A DNA stretch of 64,000 nt from Synergistaceae bacterium (GTDB lineage Bacteria > Synergistota > Synergistia > Synergistales > Aminobacteriaceae): the NCBI GenBank assembly GCA_017448795.1, contig JAFSKV010000021.1, positions 52,726 to 116,725 of the forward strand, written 5' to 3'. Below the pieces are notes generated by a model that ran no database searches, was not told the origin of the DNA, and worked only from the letters and a program-made list of their open reading frames with translations. The number at the start of each line of letters is the position of its first letter. Position 1 is the stretch's first letter. The position numbers were made by a program, and so were the translations under genes. Positions 17,490 to 24,886 of the stretch are shown in pieces.

Positions 17490-18125
17490 TCACCTTGCCT
17501 TCCTATATTTTTCCGCGAAATCATGAAGAGCCTTCAGCCTGTCATCAGTAGCAGGGTGAGTGCTGAACCAGTTCGCGATTCCTGACTTCGTGCCGTAGCC
17601 GTTGTCCCGGAATGCCTTCATAGCGTTGTACAGTCCCATGGGGTTATAGCCTGCCTTAACGAGGAGCTTCACGCCGTACTCGTCGGACTGTGTCTCCTGG
17701 CTGCGGCTGAATGCGTTTTCCGCGAGGTTCATTCCGACATTGCCGACTGTCTGGGCTACTTTCCCGGTCTTGCGCTGCAGGAGCTTCCCGGCCAGGCTCC
17801 AGCCCATGCTTCTTATTCTGCCCTTCGTGTAATGCCCAAGCCTGACGTGTCCTATCTCATGCCCCCACACGCCCGCCATCTCGTCCTCAGTGTTCAGGAT
17901 TCTCATGAGGCCGGTTGTTACGTGGATGGTGTAATCGTTCTGGGACTTGAAGGCCACCCACGCGTTGGGCGAGTTGTCGTTCTCGTAGCTGATTGGGACT
18001 GCCTTGAATCCGTCAGCCTTGGCGATCCTCGTGAACGCGGCCTCGACGGTTGCCTTCGTGATTTGGGCATGGGCGCGCGTAGAAAGAGCCGCAAGAATCA
18101 TCACGGCCATGAAAATTTTGCGCAT
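17490..18125 (-). CDS. Exported M48-family metallopeptidase, copy 1
   Basis: About 211 residues with a signal peptide (MRKIFMAVMILAALSTRAHA). Catalytic residues are in WGHEIGHVRLGHY and the Glu/Asp region ETQSDEYGVKLL; STHPATDDRLKAL closes the domain. It lacks the basic C-terminal tail of its tandem paralogue. ATG 18125 is preceded by AAAGGAGATATTCAC, a strong ribosome site. The two copies share one transcript ending at 16736. Substrates are unknown; a role in clearing misfolded envelope proteins is inferred from the family. Confidence 0.9.
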   Translation of the reverse strand: MRKIFMAVMILAALSTRAHAQITKATVEAAFTRIAKADGFKAVPISYENDNSPNAWVAFKSQNDYTIHVTTGLMRILNTEDEMAGVWGHEIGHVRLGHYTKGRIRSMGWSLAGKLLQRKTGKVAQTVGNVGMNLAENAFSRSQETQSDEYGVKLLVKAGYNPMGLYNAMKAFRDNGYGTKSGIANWFSTHPATDDRLKALHDFAEKYRKAR

Positions 18126-18181
18126 GTGAATATCTCCTTTCTTGTTGTGAGAATGATGGTGCAATTTTACAGCTAACGGGC

Positions 18182-18221
18182 AAAAAAATACCGCCGTCCC
18201 CAAAACTGAAGACAGCGGCAG
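18182..18221 (-). terminator. Rho-independent terminator of the fused transporter gene
   Basis: On the minus strand a 10 bp stem (TGCCGCTGTC with GGACGGCGGTA, two G-T pairs) is followed by TATTTTTTT. It lies 26 bases past the transporter stop. Confidence 0.75.
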
Positions 18222-18246
18222 TTGTTTTCGTTGGTGAAAATTTCTG

Positions 18247-20568
18247 TTACAGCGGAGTTACTCCGAGAACAACGCACATAACGATTGACAGTATGCTTAT
18301 GCCCCAGATCCACGGCAGCGAGTACTTGATATGCTCGCCGACCTCAATCTCAAGCAAGCCGAGACCGAGATACATTGCCGGGCTCAGCGGGGAAATCATG
18401 ACTCCGACGTTCTCAGCTACGAGCATTACGCAGGCGACATCCATCGGGTTCACGCCGAACTGTGAGGCTATTCCCACAACGACAGGCAGAAGCCCGAAGT
18501 AGAACGAGTCCGTCCCCAGGCACATAATCAGAGGAACAGCGAAGCACGCCACGATGAAGTGTGTGTAGCGCCCCAAGTCAGGCGGGATTATTGTTACGAC
18601 CGCTGAGGCCATCGCGTTGAGCATCCCAGTTCCAGACAGCACGCCCGTGAAGATTCCTGCCGCGAACAGGGTAACAACCATCGACATTGCCGCCACGCCG
18701 TAATTCTTCAGCTTGCTGTTCTGCTCCTTGAGGCTCTTGATGTTGAACGGGAGCGTTATAGCCAGCGCAAGCATGAACGTGTACGCGGGGTTGAGCCAGC
18801 CGGCCATGAGGACAACGATAACAGCGACCACGACGAGGAAGTTGTACGTCTGGAGCGCGGATGACACCTTGGGGCCTTTGTCGTCAGCCTTCGCCTCTTC
18901 GACGGATTCGTCAGCCGAGAGTCCGAGCTTCGCGATTCTCCTCTTCTGCACACCGCTCTGAAGGAACGCCACCACGAACGTGATCACCAGCATTGCCCCC
19001 TGCACCGGAAGCAGCCTGTGCCACAGGATATTGGGGTCTGACTCAAGCACTGTAGCCGCCCTTATCGTCGGACCGCCCCAAGGACACACGTTCATTACGC
19101 CGATTGCCACGCACACGAGGAGCATCAATGCCCTGTTGTCCATCTTGAGCTTCTTGAACAGCGGGAGCATGGCCGTGATTGTGATGATGAACGTCGTCGC
19201 GCCTGAGCCGTCAAGGTGTCCGATTATGCCGACCGCCGCAGTCGCAAGGAGAACGAGTGTTACGTTGGTCCCGGCCTTTTTGATGAGGAAGTTGACGATT
19301 GGGTCAAAGACTCCCTGGTCTGACATGAGTGAGAAGAACGAAATCGAGAACACGAACAGCGAGACCGTCGACACCATTTTACTGATGCCGGAAGCCGCGA
19401 ACTTGTTGACGGCCAGAGGGTCAAAGCCTGCCACCAATGCCGCGATTGTCGGAAGGAGTATGAACGCGATCGGAGGGATGATGATTTTCTTGATGAGGCA
19501 GACTATGAGGATGAGAACCATCACGAAGCCGATTATTGCGAGCTTGGTTGACGGGGCTGCGGCGGCCTTCTTTGCGGGGGCTTTGGCGGGTTTCAGCATG
19601 TCGGTGAAGGACTTGTATTCGTCCTCAAGTGCCTTCTGGTACTCCGGAGCGTCAGCATAGCCGGGCCTCTCGTCGTAACCGCCCTGCTGGAGGAAATCGT
19701 TCCATTCGGGGGTCTTCACAGCGTCAGCGATTATTGCCCTCATAGCGTCGACAGCTTCCCTCGGCGTTCCGTTCTTGGCGAAAATTCCGCGCTCAGAACC
19801 CAGGAACGCGTTGATGCCAAGCTCCTTTGACGACTCGACGCTGGGGTAACGGTTCATTCTCTTTTCGGCGAGAACGAGCATAGGGATGATGTCCCCCGCG
19901 CTTATTTTGTCCTCGATTTCCTGAGTCCCGGTAATCATGAGGTCAATCTGCCCGCGCAGAAGTGCCTCAGTCATTCCCGCGCCCGTGGGGTAGTCAACTT
20001 CGAGGATGTCTAGCCCCTCTGTAGCCTGCTGGAACGACAAGCCGTCAACGCCTACCCTCGTGAGCATTCCGACGCTTACGCTGAAGGGATGAGCCTTGAT
20101 GTAGTCGCGTAGCTCGCTGAATGTCTTGAAGCCGCGCTCCTCCATTGACGCACGTGAAGTCGCTATAACGTCAATCGCGTGGACGAGCCTTGCCACCGGG
20201 ACAAACTCATTCAGGAACTTGAACTTCATCTCGCCCATAACATCCTGGATGAGCAAGCTCTGAGTTCCGAGCATGAACGTGTAGCCGTCTGCCGCCTGTT
20301 CGCGGGTGTAGGAAGCTCCGTTAGTGCCGTTTCCGCCGGTTACGTTGACAACCTCGACCTCCTGCCCTGTCGCCTTCCTGATGAGGGGGACTATTGCCCG
20401 GAGTGTCGCGTCAGCTCCGCCGCCTTCTCCCCAGGGGCATACGATGGTGATTTTGCGGTCGAACTTCCACGCTGACGGGGCTGGGGATGCCTCATCAGCC
20501 GCGAAACAGGACACGCAGAATGACAGCGCGAGCAATGCAGTTAGTAGTGCCAATACAAAACGTTTCAA
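18247..20568 (-). CDS. Fusion of TctC-type solute-binding protein and CitMHS-type citrate transporter
   Basis: 773 residues in two parts. Residues 1-24 are a signal peptide. Residues about 35-325 form a TctC/Bug binding protein (ITIVCPWGEGGGADATLR, NVTGGNGTNGAS, ADGYTFMLGTQSLL, VDYPTGAGMTEALLRGQIDL). An Ala/Lys/Pro-rich linker sits near 328-342. The remaining 430 residues are a polytopic CitMHS-like carrier with GHLDGSGATTFIITITAM and MNVCPWGGPTIRAATVL. TctC proteins normally serve TctA/TctB membrane partners, so joining one to a secondary carrier of another superfamily is unusual. A periplasmic binding domain forces the first carrier helix to start outside. The start is TTG 20568 with no good ribosome site, directly after the structured leader at 20579. 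The substrate is probably a tricarboxylate; metal-citrate is inferred from the carrier family. Confidence 0.9.
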   Translation of the reverse strand: MKRFVLALLTALLALSFCVSCFAADEASPAPSAWKFDRKITIVCPWGEGGGADATLRAIVPLIRKATGQEVEVVNVTGGNGTNGASYTREQAADGYTFMLGTQSLLIQDVMGEMKFKFLNEFVPVARLVHAIDVIATSRASMEERGFKTFSELRDYIKAHPFSVSVGMLTRVGVDGLSFQQATEGLDILEVDYPTGAGMTEALLRGQIDLMITGTQEIEDKISAGDIIPMLVLAEKRMNRYPSVESSKELGINAFLGSERGIFAKNGTPREAVDAMRAIIADAVKTPEWNDFLQQGGYDERPGYADAPEYQKALEDEYKSFTDMLKPAKAPAKKAAAAPSTKLAIIGFVMVLILIVCLIKKIIIPPIAFILLPTIAALVAGFDPLAVNKFAASGISKMVSTVSLFVFSISFFSLMSDQGVFDPIVNFLIKKAGTNVTLVLLATAAVGIIGHLDGSGATTFIITITAMLPLFKKLKMDNRALMLLVCVAIGVMNVCPWGGPTIRAATVLESDPNILWHRLLPVQGAMLVITFVVAFLQSGVQKRRIAKLGLSADESVEEAKADDKGPKVSSALQTYNFLVVVAVIVVLMAGWLNPAYTFMLALAITLPFNIKSLKEQNSKLKNYGVAAMSMVVTLFAAGIFTGVLSGTGMLNAMASAVVTIIPPDLGRYTHFIVACFAVPLIMCLGTDSFYFGLLPVVVGIASQFGVNPMDVACVMLVAENVGVMISPLSPAMYLGLGLLEIEVGEHIKYSLPWIWGISILSIVMCVVLGVTPL

Positions 20569-20578
20569 CTGTAGTTGC

Positions 20579-20838
20579 CTGCTACGTAAAAAGTGTAATA
20601 CTGTGCTGGTACACTCTTTCGAGTTTTCCTCGTTCTTTCCTTATCTCTAAGGCATTTCCTGCCCTCGTTCGCTAATGCTACTTGAGTTTGTACGGCAGTC
20701 CAGAGGCTTTGACTTCCCCCCTAGCCGGAGGTAGCCACATTTCTGTGGATTGGTGTTACCTGTCCAGCACCTGACATTACGTAGCAGTCTATTCCTCCTT
20801 CAATATCTTATCAAGTCTGAAATAAGTAACACCTTTTA
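20579..20838 (-). ncRNA. Candidate structured RNA leader of the fused transporter
   Basis: Read on the minus strand, the segment 20787-20579 is closed by a perfect 11 bp pairing (CTGCTACGTAA with TTACGTAGCAG). Inside it lie a second long-range pairing (GTGCTGG at 20770-20764 with CCAGCAC at 20609-20603) and local hairpins with GNRA loops: CCACA-GAAA-TGTGG (20748-20735) and CCTTA-GAGA-TAAGG (20652-20639), plus CGAG-GAAAA-CTCG (20632-20620). GGTGTTAC at 20833-20826 can also pair with GTAACACC at 20759-20752. The loops are GNRA only on the minus strand, which fixes the orientation. The 3' end is 10 bases before the transporter start. It matches no riboswitch class I can name; a mobile-element RNA remnant is the main alternative. 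Confidence 0.55.
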
Positions 20839-20903
20839 TCATTATTTCACACTACTTTTCTATATGGACATGCCTCCTGATAATAGTTTGGTTGGATAGG
20901 TGT

Positions 20904-20931
20904 ATTATAGCGGAATTGTTGCTGACTTGCA
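20904..20931 (-). promoter_or_regulatory. Promoter P2 upstream of the transporter leader
   Basis: On the minus strand TGCAAG (20931-20926), 16 bases, then TATAAT (20909-20904). The surrounding bases (TGAATGCAAG and ATTCCGCTATAATAC) recur almost unchanged at 21018-21045. Transcription would start near 20897 and include the structured leader. Confidence 0.55.
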
Positions 20932-20959
20932 TTCAGTAATCATGTATTCAGGCGCAGGG

Positions 20960-20995
20960 AAAAAATCTCCTTCAACGCCTGCCCGGCAAGTGAAG
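20960..20995 (-). terminator. Terminator T2 between the duplicated promoters
   Basis: On the minus strand CTTCA and TGAAG, with an inner GCC/GGC pairing, form a hairpin followed by GAGATTTTTT. It would end a transcript of about 50 nt begun at promoter P1. Confidence 0.5.
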
Positions 20996-21017
20996 AAACC
21001 CACCTCACTACAGCCGT

Positions 21018-21045
21018 ATTACAGCGGAATAAATCACACCTTGCA
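21018..21045 (-). promoter_or_regulatory. Promoter-like element P1, duplicate of P2
   Basis: On the minus strand TGCAAG (21045-21040), 16 bases, then TGTAAT (21023-21018), within the same flanking words as P2. It lies directly downstream of terminator T1 and upstream of T2, so it may drive a very short RNA. Confidence 0.4.
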
Positions 21046-21060
21046 TTCAAGAATCAGCGC

Positions 21061-21099
21061 AAAAAAATCCCCCTCACCGTCCGTGCGATAAGGAGGATT
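21061..21099 (-). terminator. Rho-independent terminator T1 after the EIIA gene
   Basis: On the minus strand AATCCTCCT and AGGGGGATT form a 9 bp stem (one G-T pair) followed by TTTTT, 18 bases past the EIIA stop. Confidence 0.8.
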
Positions 21100-21116
21100 C
21101 ATTCTCACGCTTCCTG

Positions 21117-21617
21117 TTACTTGCTGACCTTAAGGACTCCGTCGCCTGCCTTGACTTTTCCGCCTGACACGAGAGCCTCGACCTTCGCGAAATCCTTTGT
21201 GTTCGACACGGCCATAATCACGGTGTCATCGTAGCCTGAGTTCCTGACCTTCCACAAGTCCATAGTCAGCACCGGCTCACCGCGGCGGACTACCTGGCCC
21301 AGCCTGACGTGGTTCTTGAAGCCCTCGCCCTTCATGTTGACGGTGTGAATCCCGGCGTGAATGAGTATCTCAATTCCCCCGGCCTGAATCACTGCTGCGT
21401 GTGCTGTCTCCGTAACTTCCGACACAGTGCCGTCAATTGGCGCGAGGATTTTCCCGTCTTCAGGCTTGATGCCTATGCACTGACCGAGAGACCCTGCGGC
21501 GAAAGCCTCGTCCTTGATGGCTGGCATCGGCACAACGTCTCCTGCTACGGGCGCGCTCAACTCGGCGGGGAAAACCACGGGGGCGGGTGTCTTATTCGCG
21601 AAACTGAACAACGGCAT
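21117..21617 (-). CDS. PTS glucose-type EIIA component
   Basis: 166 residues of the EIIA-Glc (Crr) fold. The phosphorylated histidine is His87 in EILIHAGIHTVNMKGEGF and the second active-site histidine is His73 in TAHAAVIQAGG. No EIIB or EIIC domain is attached and no PTS permease is nearby, so it may serve a permease elsewhere or act in regulation. ATG 21617 has AAGGAGCAATCTTC upstream. It has its own promoter (21664-21692) and terminator (21061-21099), and is therefore separate from the transporter gene downstream. Confidence 0.92.
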   Translation of the reverse strand: MPLFSFANKTPAPVVFPAELSAPVAGDVVPMPAIKDEAFAAGSLGQCIGIKPEDGKILAPIDGTVSEVTETAHAAVIQAGGIEILIHAGIHTVNMKGEGFKNHVRLGQVVRRGEPVLTMDLWKVRNSGYDDTVIMAVSNTKDFAKVEALVSGGKVKAGDGVLKVSK

Positions 21618-21663
21618 GAAGATTGCTCCTTACGTTCAAAGATTTGGATGATGGATTTTGATT

Positions 21664-21692
21664 ATTATATCCTGAAGATATGAACATGTCAG
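21664..21692 (-). promoter_or_regulatory. Promoter of the EIIA gene
   Basis: On the minus strand CTGACA (21692-21687), 17 bases, then TATAAT (21669-21664). It abuts the plus-strand -10 element at 21693-21701, so the two divergent promoters may compete. Confidence 0.6.
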
Positions 21693-21701
21693 TGATATAC
21701 T
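21693..21701 (+). promoter_or_regulatory. Extended -10 promoter of the nucleoside hydrolase gene
   Basis: TGATATACT is an extended -10 (TGn plus TATACT). The same layout, followed by a GGA...GTG.ATCAAAGTTG start region, is repeated before asd at 22731. Confidence 0.45.
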
Positions 21702-21734
21702 TGCCGGAAAATCACGGAATGGAGTGTATCAAAG

Positions 21735-22717
21735 TTGCGGAAAAATTTTCGTGCCATCATCCTCGTAACAGCAATAGCGTTGTCCCTGTCAGCAGGAAAA
21801 TCACAGGCCGCCCGGAAAGTCATCCTAGATACCGACATGGCATATCTCAATGATGACGCTTTGGCCATGTTCGTACTCTGTCAGGCAGACAAGGCAGGAA
21901 TGCTCGAACTTCTCGGCGTAACAACCGCAGGCGGCAATGTCTTTGTCCCGGAAGCCACAACAGCCGCCCTCCGTCAGCTCGAACTCATAGGCAGGCAGAA
22001 TATCCCCGTGATTATCTCAGGCTGAACAATGAGCCTCCTTACGGTTACCCGGAGACAAGAGCAAAGGAGCTTCCTGCGTGGGACTTCATCATTGAGAGCG
22101 TCAAGGCCAGTCCCGGAGAAGTAACGATAATGTCAGTCGGAGCGGCAACAAACATCGCCCATGCCCTGAAGAAATATCCCGCACTCTCACAGGAAGCCGC
22201 CGGAATAATCTACATGGGAGGAGACATTGACGTTCCCGGAAACGCAACGCCCGCCGCAGAAATGAACTGGTACTATGACCCGGACGCGGTGAAACTCTGT
22301 CTTGCCGCAAACTGGAAGAAGCAGCTCATAATTCCCGATGACCTTTCACGGCATATCAGACTCACTCAGGCATTCTATGACCGACTCGCCGTCAGCAACA
22401 CCAACCCAATCACCAGATTCATACTTTCAGGCAAGAAGACGTTCACCGAAGACTCAGCAAATTACGTGTGGGATGTCCTAGTCCCGGTGATATTCCTCAA
22501 GCCCGGAATCATCACTGACCTTCAGGAACGCTACATAACAGTCGACAGCACTCCGGGCATAAACTCAGGCCGCGCAGTCTCATGGACTCAGCACGAACAC
22601 AACGACATGAAGACAGGACGAGGATTCCCTGATGGCGTGAGGAAGGCTGATATTGTGATGGGGATTGATGCTCCGGCTTTCTGGGATTTCTACGTTGAGA
22701 TGCTTACCATGAAGTAA
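21735..22717 (+). pseudogene. Secreted nucleoside hydrolase, frameshifted
   Basis: The first part (21735-22025) has a signal peptide and the start of an inosine-uridine nucleoside hydrolase domain (KVILDTDMAYLNDDALAMF, LLGVTTAGGNV). It stops at a TGA (22023-22025) right after IPVIISG. The second part continues in another frame from about 22022 (LNNEPPYGYPETRAKELPAW) through SVGAATNIAHALKKYP, YMGGDIDVPGN and AEMNWYYDPDAV to 22717. Between the two parts the usual loop is missing, so a deletion not divisible by three is likely. TTG 21735 is the start, and ATG 22130 is only an internal codon. The N-terminal metal motif (DTDxxxxDD) has one extra residue compared with the family. It would have salvaged ribonucleosides. 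Confidence 0.8.
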
Positions 22718-22730
22718 TGCTTTGCGTCAA

Positions 22731-22739
22731 TGGTATACT
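22731..22739 (+). promoter_or_regulatory. Extended -10 promoter of the asd-hom-aspartate kinase operon
   Basis: TGGTATACT is an extended -10 element 34 bases before the asd start. Bases 22727-22776 resemble 21690-21738 before the nucleoside hydrolase gene. Confidence 0.45.
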
Positions 22740-22772
22740 ATTCGGAAATTTTCAGCAGGAAGTGAATCAAAG

Positions 22773-23861
22773 TTGCAGAACAAGTTACGTGTCGGCGTCC
22801 TTGGTGCTACAGGGATGGTCGGCCAGAGATTCATTCAGATTCTCCACAATCACCCATGGTTCGATGTCAAAGTCATAGCCGCTTCCCCCAACAGCAAAGG
22901 CAAAACTTACGCCGAGGCAATGTCAGGAAGATGGCTTCTTGATGAGCCGATTCCCGAAAACGTCAAATGCATGGTGCTTCGTGATGTGAACGACGTGAAG
23001 GGAATTGCTGATGATGTCGATTTCGTGTTCAGCGCAGTCAACCTCACTAAGGACGAAATCAAAGCCGTTGAGGAATCTTACGCCCGCGCAGAGACTCCTG
23101 TAGTCAGCAACAACTCAGCTCACAGATGGACACCTGATGTTCCCATGATCGTCCCGGAGATTAACCCCGAACACGCCGAAGTCATCCAGTACCAGCGCAA
23201 GAGACTCGGAACATCCCGCGGATTCATCGCCGTAAAGCCTAACTGTTCGTTGCAGTCATACGTCCCGGCATTCGCGGCGTGGAAAGAGTTTGAGCCCTAT
23301 GAAGCTATCGTTACGACCTATCAGGCGATTTCGGGCGCGGGCAAGAATTTCACCACATGGCCGGAAATGGTCGGCAACGTCATACCCTACATAGGCGGCG
23401 AGGAAGAGAAGTCCGAGAAGGAACCCCTCCGCATATTCGGGAGCATCAGGGACGGCCAGATTGTCCCGGCAACAGAGCCAGTTATCTCCGCGCAGTGCAT
23501 AAGAATTCCGGTGCTTTACGGTCATACAGCGGCGGCGTTCGTGAAGTTCCGCAAGAAGCCCGACAGCAAGGAGCAGCTCATCAGCCTCCTCAACAATTTT
23601 GCGGGAATCCCACAGCGCGAGAAGCTCCCCACTGCGCCCGCACAGTTCATCAAGTACATGGAGGAAGACAACCGTCCGCAGGTAGCACTTGATGTAAATT
23701 ACGGCGGAGGAATGGGCGTTACGATTGGGAGACTCAGACCTGATACCGTGTATGACTGGAAATTTGTCGGACTGTCTCACAACACATTGAGGGGCGCGGC
23801 AGGCGGTGCTGTCGAGTGCGCGGAGTTGCTCGTCAACCAGAAGTATATCGAGGCGAAATAG
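22773..23861 (+). CDS. asd: Aspartate-semialdehyde dehydrogenase
   Basis: Reduces aspartyl phosphate to aspartate semialdehyde with NADPH. About 362 residues. GVLGATGMVGQRF is the nucleotide-binding loop, KPNCSLQSYVP holds the catalytic cysteine, and the substrate and histidine residues are in RIPVLYGHTAA. These features place it in the archaeal/fungal-like subfamily rather than the E. coli type. TTG 22773 is chosen because GGAAG lies about 10 bases upstream and the protein then starts MQNKLRVGVLG. The gene is followed 2 bases later by homoserine dehydrogenase. Confidence 0.93.
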   Translation: MQNKLRVGVLGATGMVGQRFIQILHNHPWFDVKVIAASPNSKGKTYAEAMSGRWLLDEPIPENVKCMVLRDVNDVKGIADDVDFVFSAVNLTKDEIKAVEESYARAETPVVSNNSAHRWTPDVPMIVPEINPEHAEVIQYQRKRLGTSRGFIAVKPNCSLQSYVPAFAAWKEFEPYEAIVTTYQAISGAGKNFTTWPEMVGNVIPYIGGEEEKSEKEPLRIFGSIRDGQIVPATEPVISAQCIRIPVLYGHTAAAFVKFRKKPDSKEQLISLLNNFAGIPQREKLPTAPAQFIKYMEEDNRPQVALDVNYGGGMGVTIGRLRPDTVYDWKFVGLSHNTLRGAAGGAVECAELLVNQKYIEAK

Positions 23862-23863
23862 TC

Positions 23864-24886
23864 ATGATAAACATTGCTATATTCGGATTCGGGACGGTAG
23901 GAAGCGGAGTTGCAGACGTAATCAGGAACAATCAGGCCGAAATCACAAAGACTCTCGGTGAGGGCGTGAACGTGAAATACATCCTCGACATCCGCGACAT
24001 TCCCGGCGTTGTCAATGACATAAACATTATCGTGAATGACCCGGAAGTGAAGATAGCCTGCGAGACAATGGGAGGCAAGAAACCCGCCTATGAGTACACA
24101 AAACTTGCCCTTGAGCGCGGTATATCCGTCTGCACGTCGAACAAGGAGCTTGTTGACGCTCACGGCGTGGAACTCAGCGAGATTGCCAGGGAACACAACT
24201 GCTCTTATCTTTTCGAGGCCAGCGTGGGAGGAGGCATCCCGTTATTGCGGACAATACGCGAGGCATTCGGCCATGAACGAGTCTCACGCATAGCAGGAAT
24301 CCTCAACGGCACGTGCAACTACATCCTCACAAACATGAAGGCAGGCAAGGATTACGCAACCGCCCTCAGTGAAGCACAGGCAAACGGTTACGCAGAACGC
24401 AACCCCGCCGCTGACGTTGAAGGCCACGACACAGCACGCAAAATCGCAATACTTGCCTCGCTCGTGTCAGGGCAGAAATTCTCGTATGAGCAGGTCTCAT
24501 GTGAGGGAATCACGGGCGTAACACAGAAGGATATTGCTGACGCTGAGGCTGACGGTATGGCGGTAAAGCTGCTTGGCGTGTACGAGGCTGAAGGGCCGTC
24601 CGTCGTAGTCGCTCCGTATCTTGTCCCGAAATCGAGTCCTCTTTACGCTGTCAACGATGTCTTCAACGGAGTCATGGTTACAGGGAACATGGTTGATGAT
24701 GTCATGTTCTACGGCAGGGGCGCGGGTAAGAACCCCACAGCAAGCGCGGTTGTGTCTGACGTTATAGAGTGCGCGAAGAACCAGGGCAGGAATATTCACA
24801 CTGGGTTTGCTGACCTGAAGCCGGTTGCGTCCGTCAATGCCCCGTCAAAACCAGCCGGGCGGAAATTCCGGGTTCTCGGCGAATGA
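23864..24886 (+). CDS. hom: Homoserine dehydrogenase
   Basis: Reduces aspartate semialdehyde to homoserine for threonine and methionine synthesis. About 340 residues. IFGFGTVGSGVADV is the Rossmann loop, AGILNGTCNYIL and NPAADVEGHDTARKIAILA are the substrate/catalytic segments with the conserved Lys, and GRGAGKNPTASAVVSD is the C-terminal signature. There is no ACT domain, so feedback control by threonine through that domain is not expected. ATG 23864 is 2 bases after asd and the gene overlaps aspartate kinase by 4 bases. Confidence 0.95.
   Translation: MINIAIFGFGTVGSGVADVIRNNQAEITKTLGEGVNVKYILDIRDIPGVVNDINIIVNDPEVKIACETMGGKKPAYEYTKLALERGISVCTSNKELVDAHGVELSEIAREHNCSYLFEASVGGGIPLLRTIREAFGHERVSRIAGILNGTCNYILTNMKAGKDYATALSEAQANGYAERNPAADVEGHDTARKIAILASLVSGQKFSYEQVSCEGITGVTQKDIADAEADGMAVKLLGVYEAEGPSVVVAPYLVPKSSPLYAVNDVFNGVMVTGNMVDDVMFYGRGAGKNPTASAVVSDVIECAKNQGRNIHTGFADLKPVASVNAPSKPAGRKFRVLGE

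Noticed and set aside
20700..20790. Tail of an IS605-type tnpB gene (short frame Y-V-M-S-G-A-G-Q-V on the minus strand)
   Set aside because: Only about 20 codons, no tnpB zinc-finger or catalytic motifs, and the same bases are better explained as paired RNA arms.
22130..22717. Independent 195-residue nucleoside hydrolase starting at ATG 22130
   Set aside because: The frame is family sequence for at least 35 codons upstream and lacks the N-terminal metal site, so it is a fragment.
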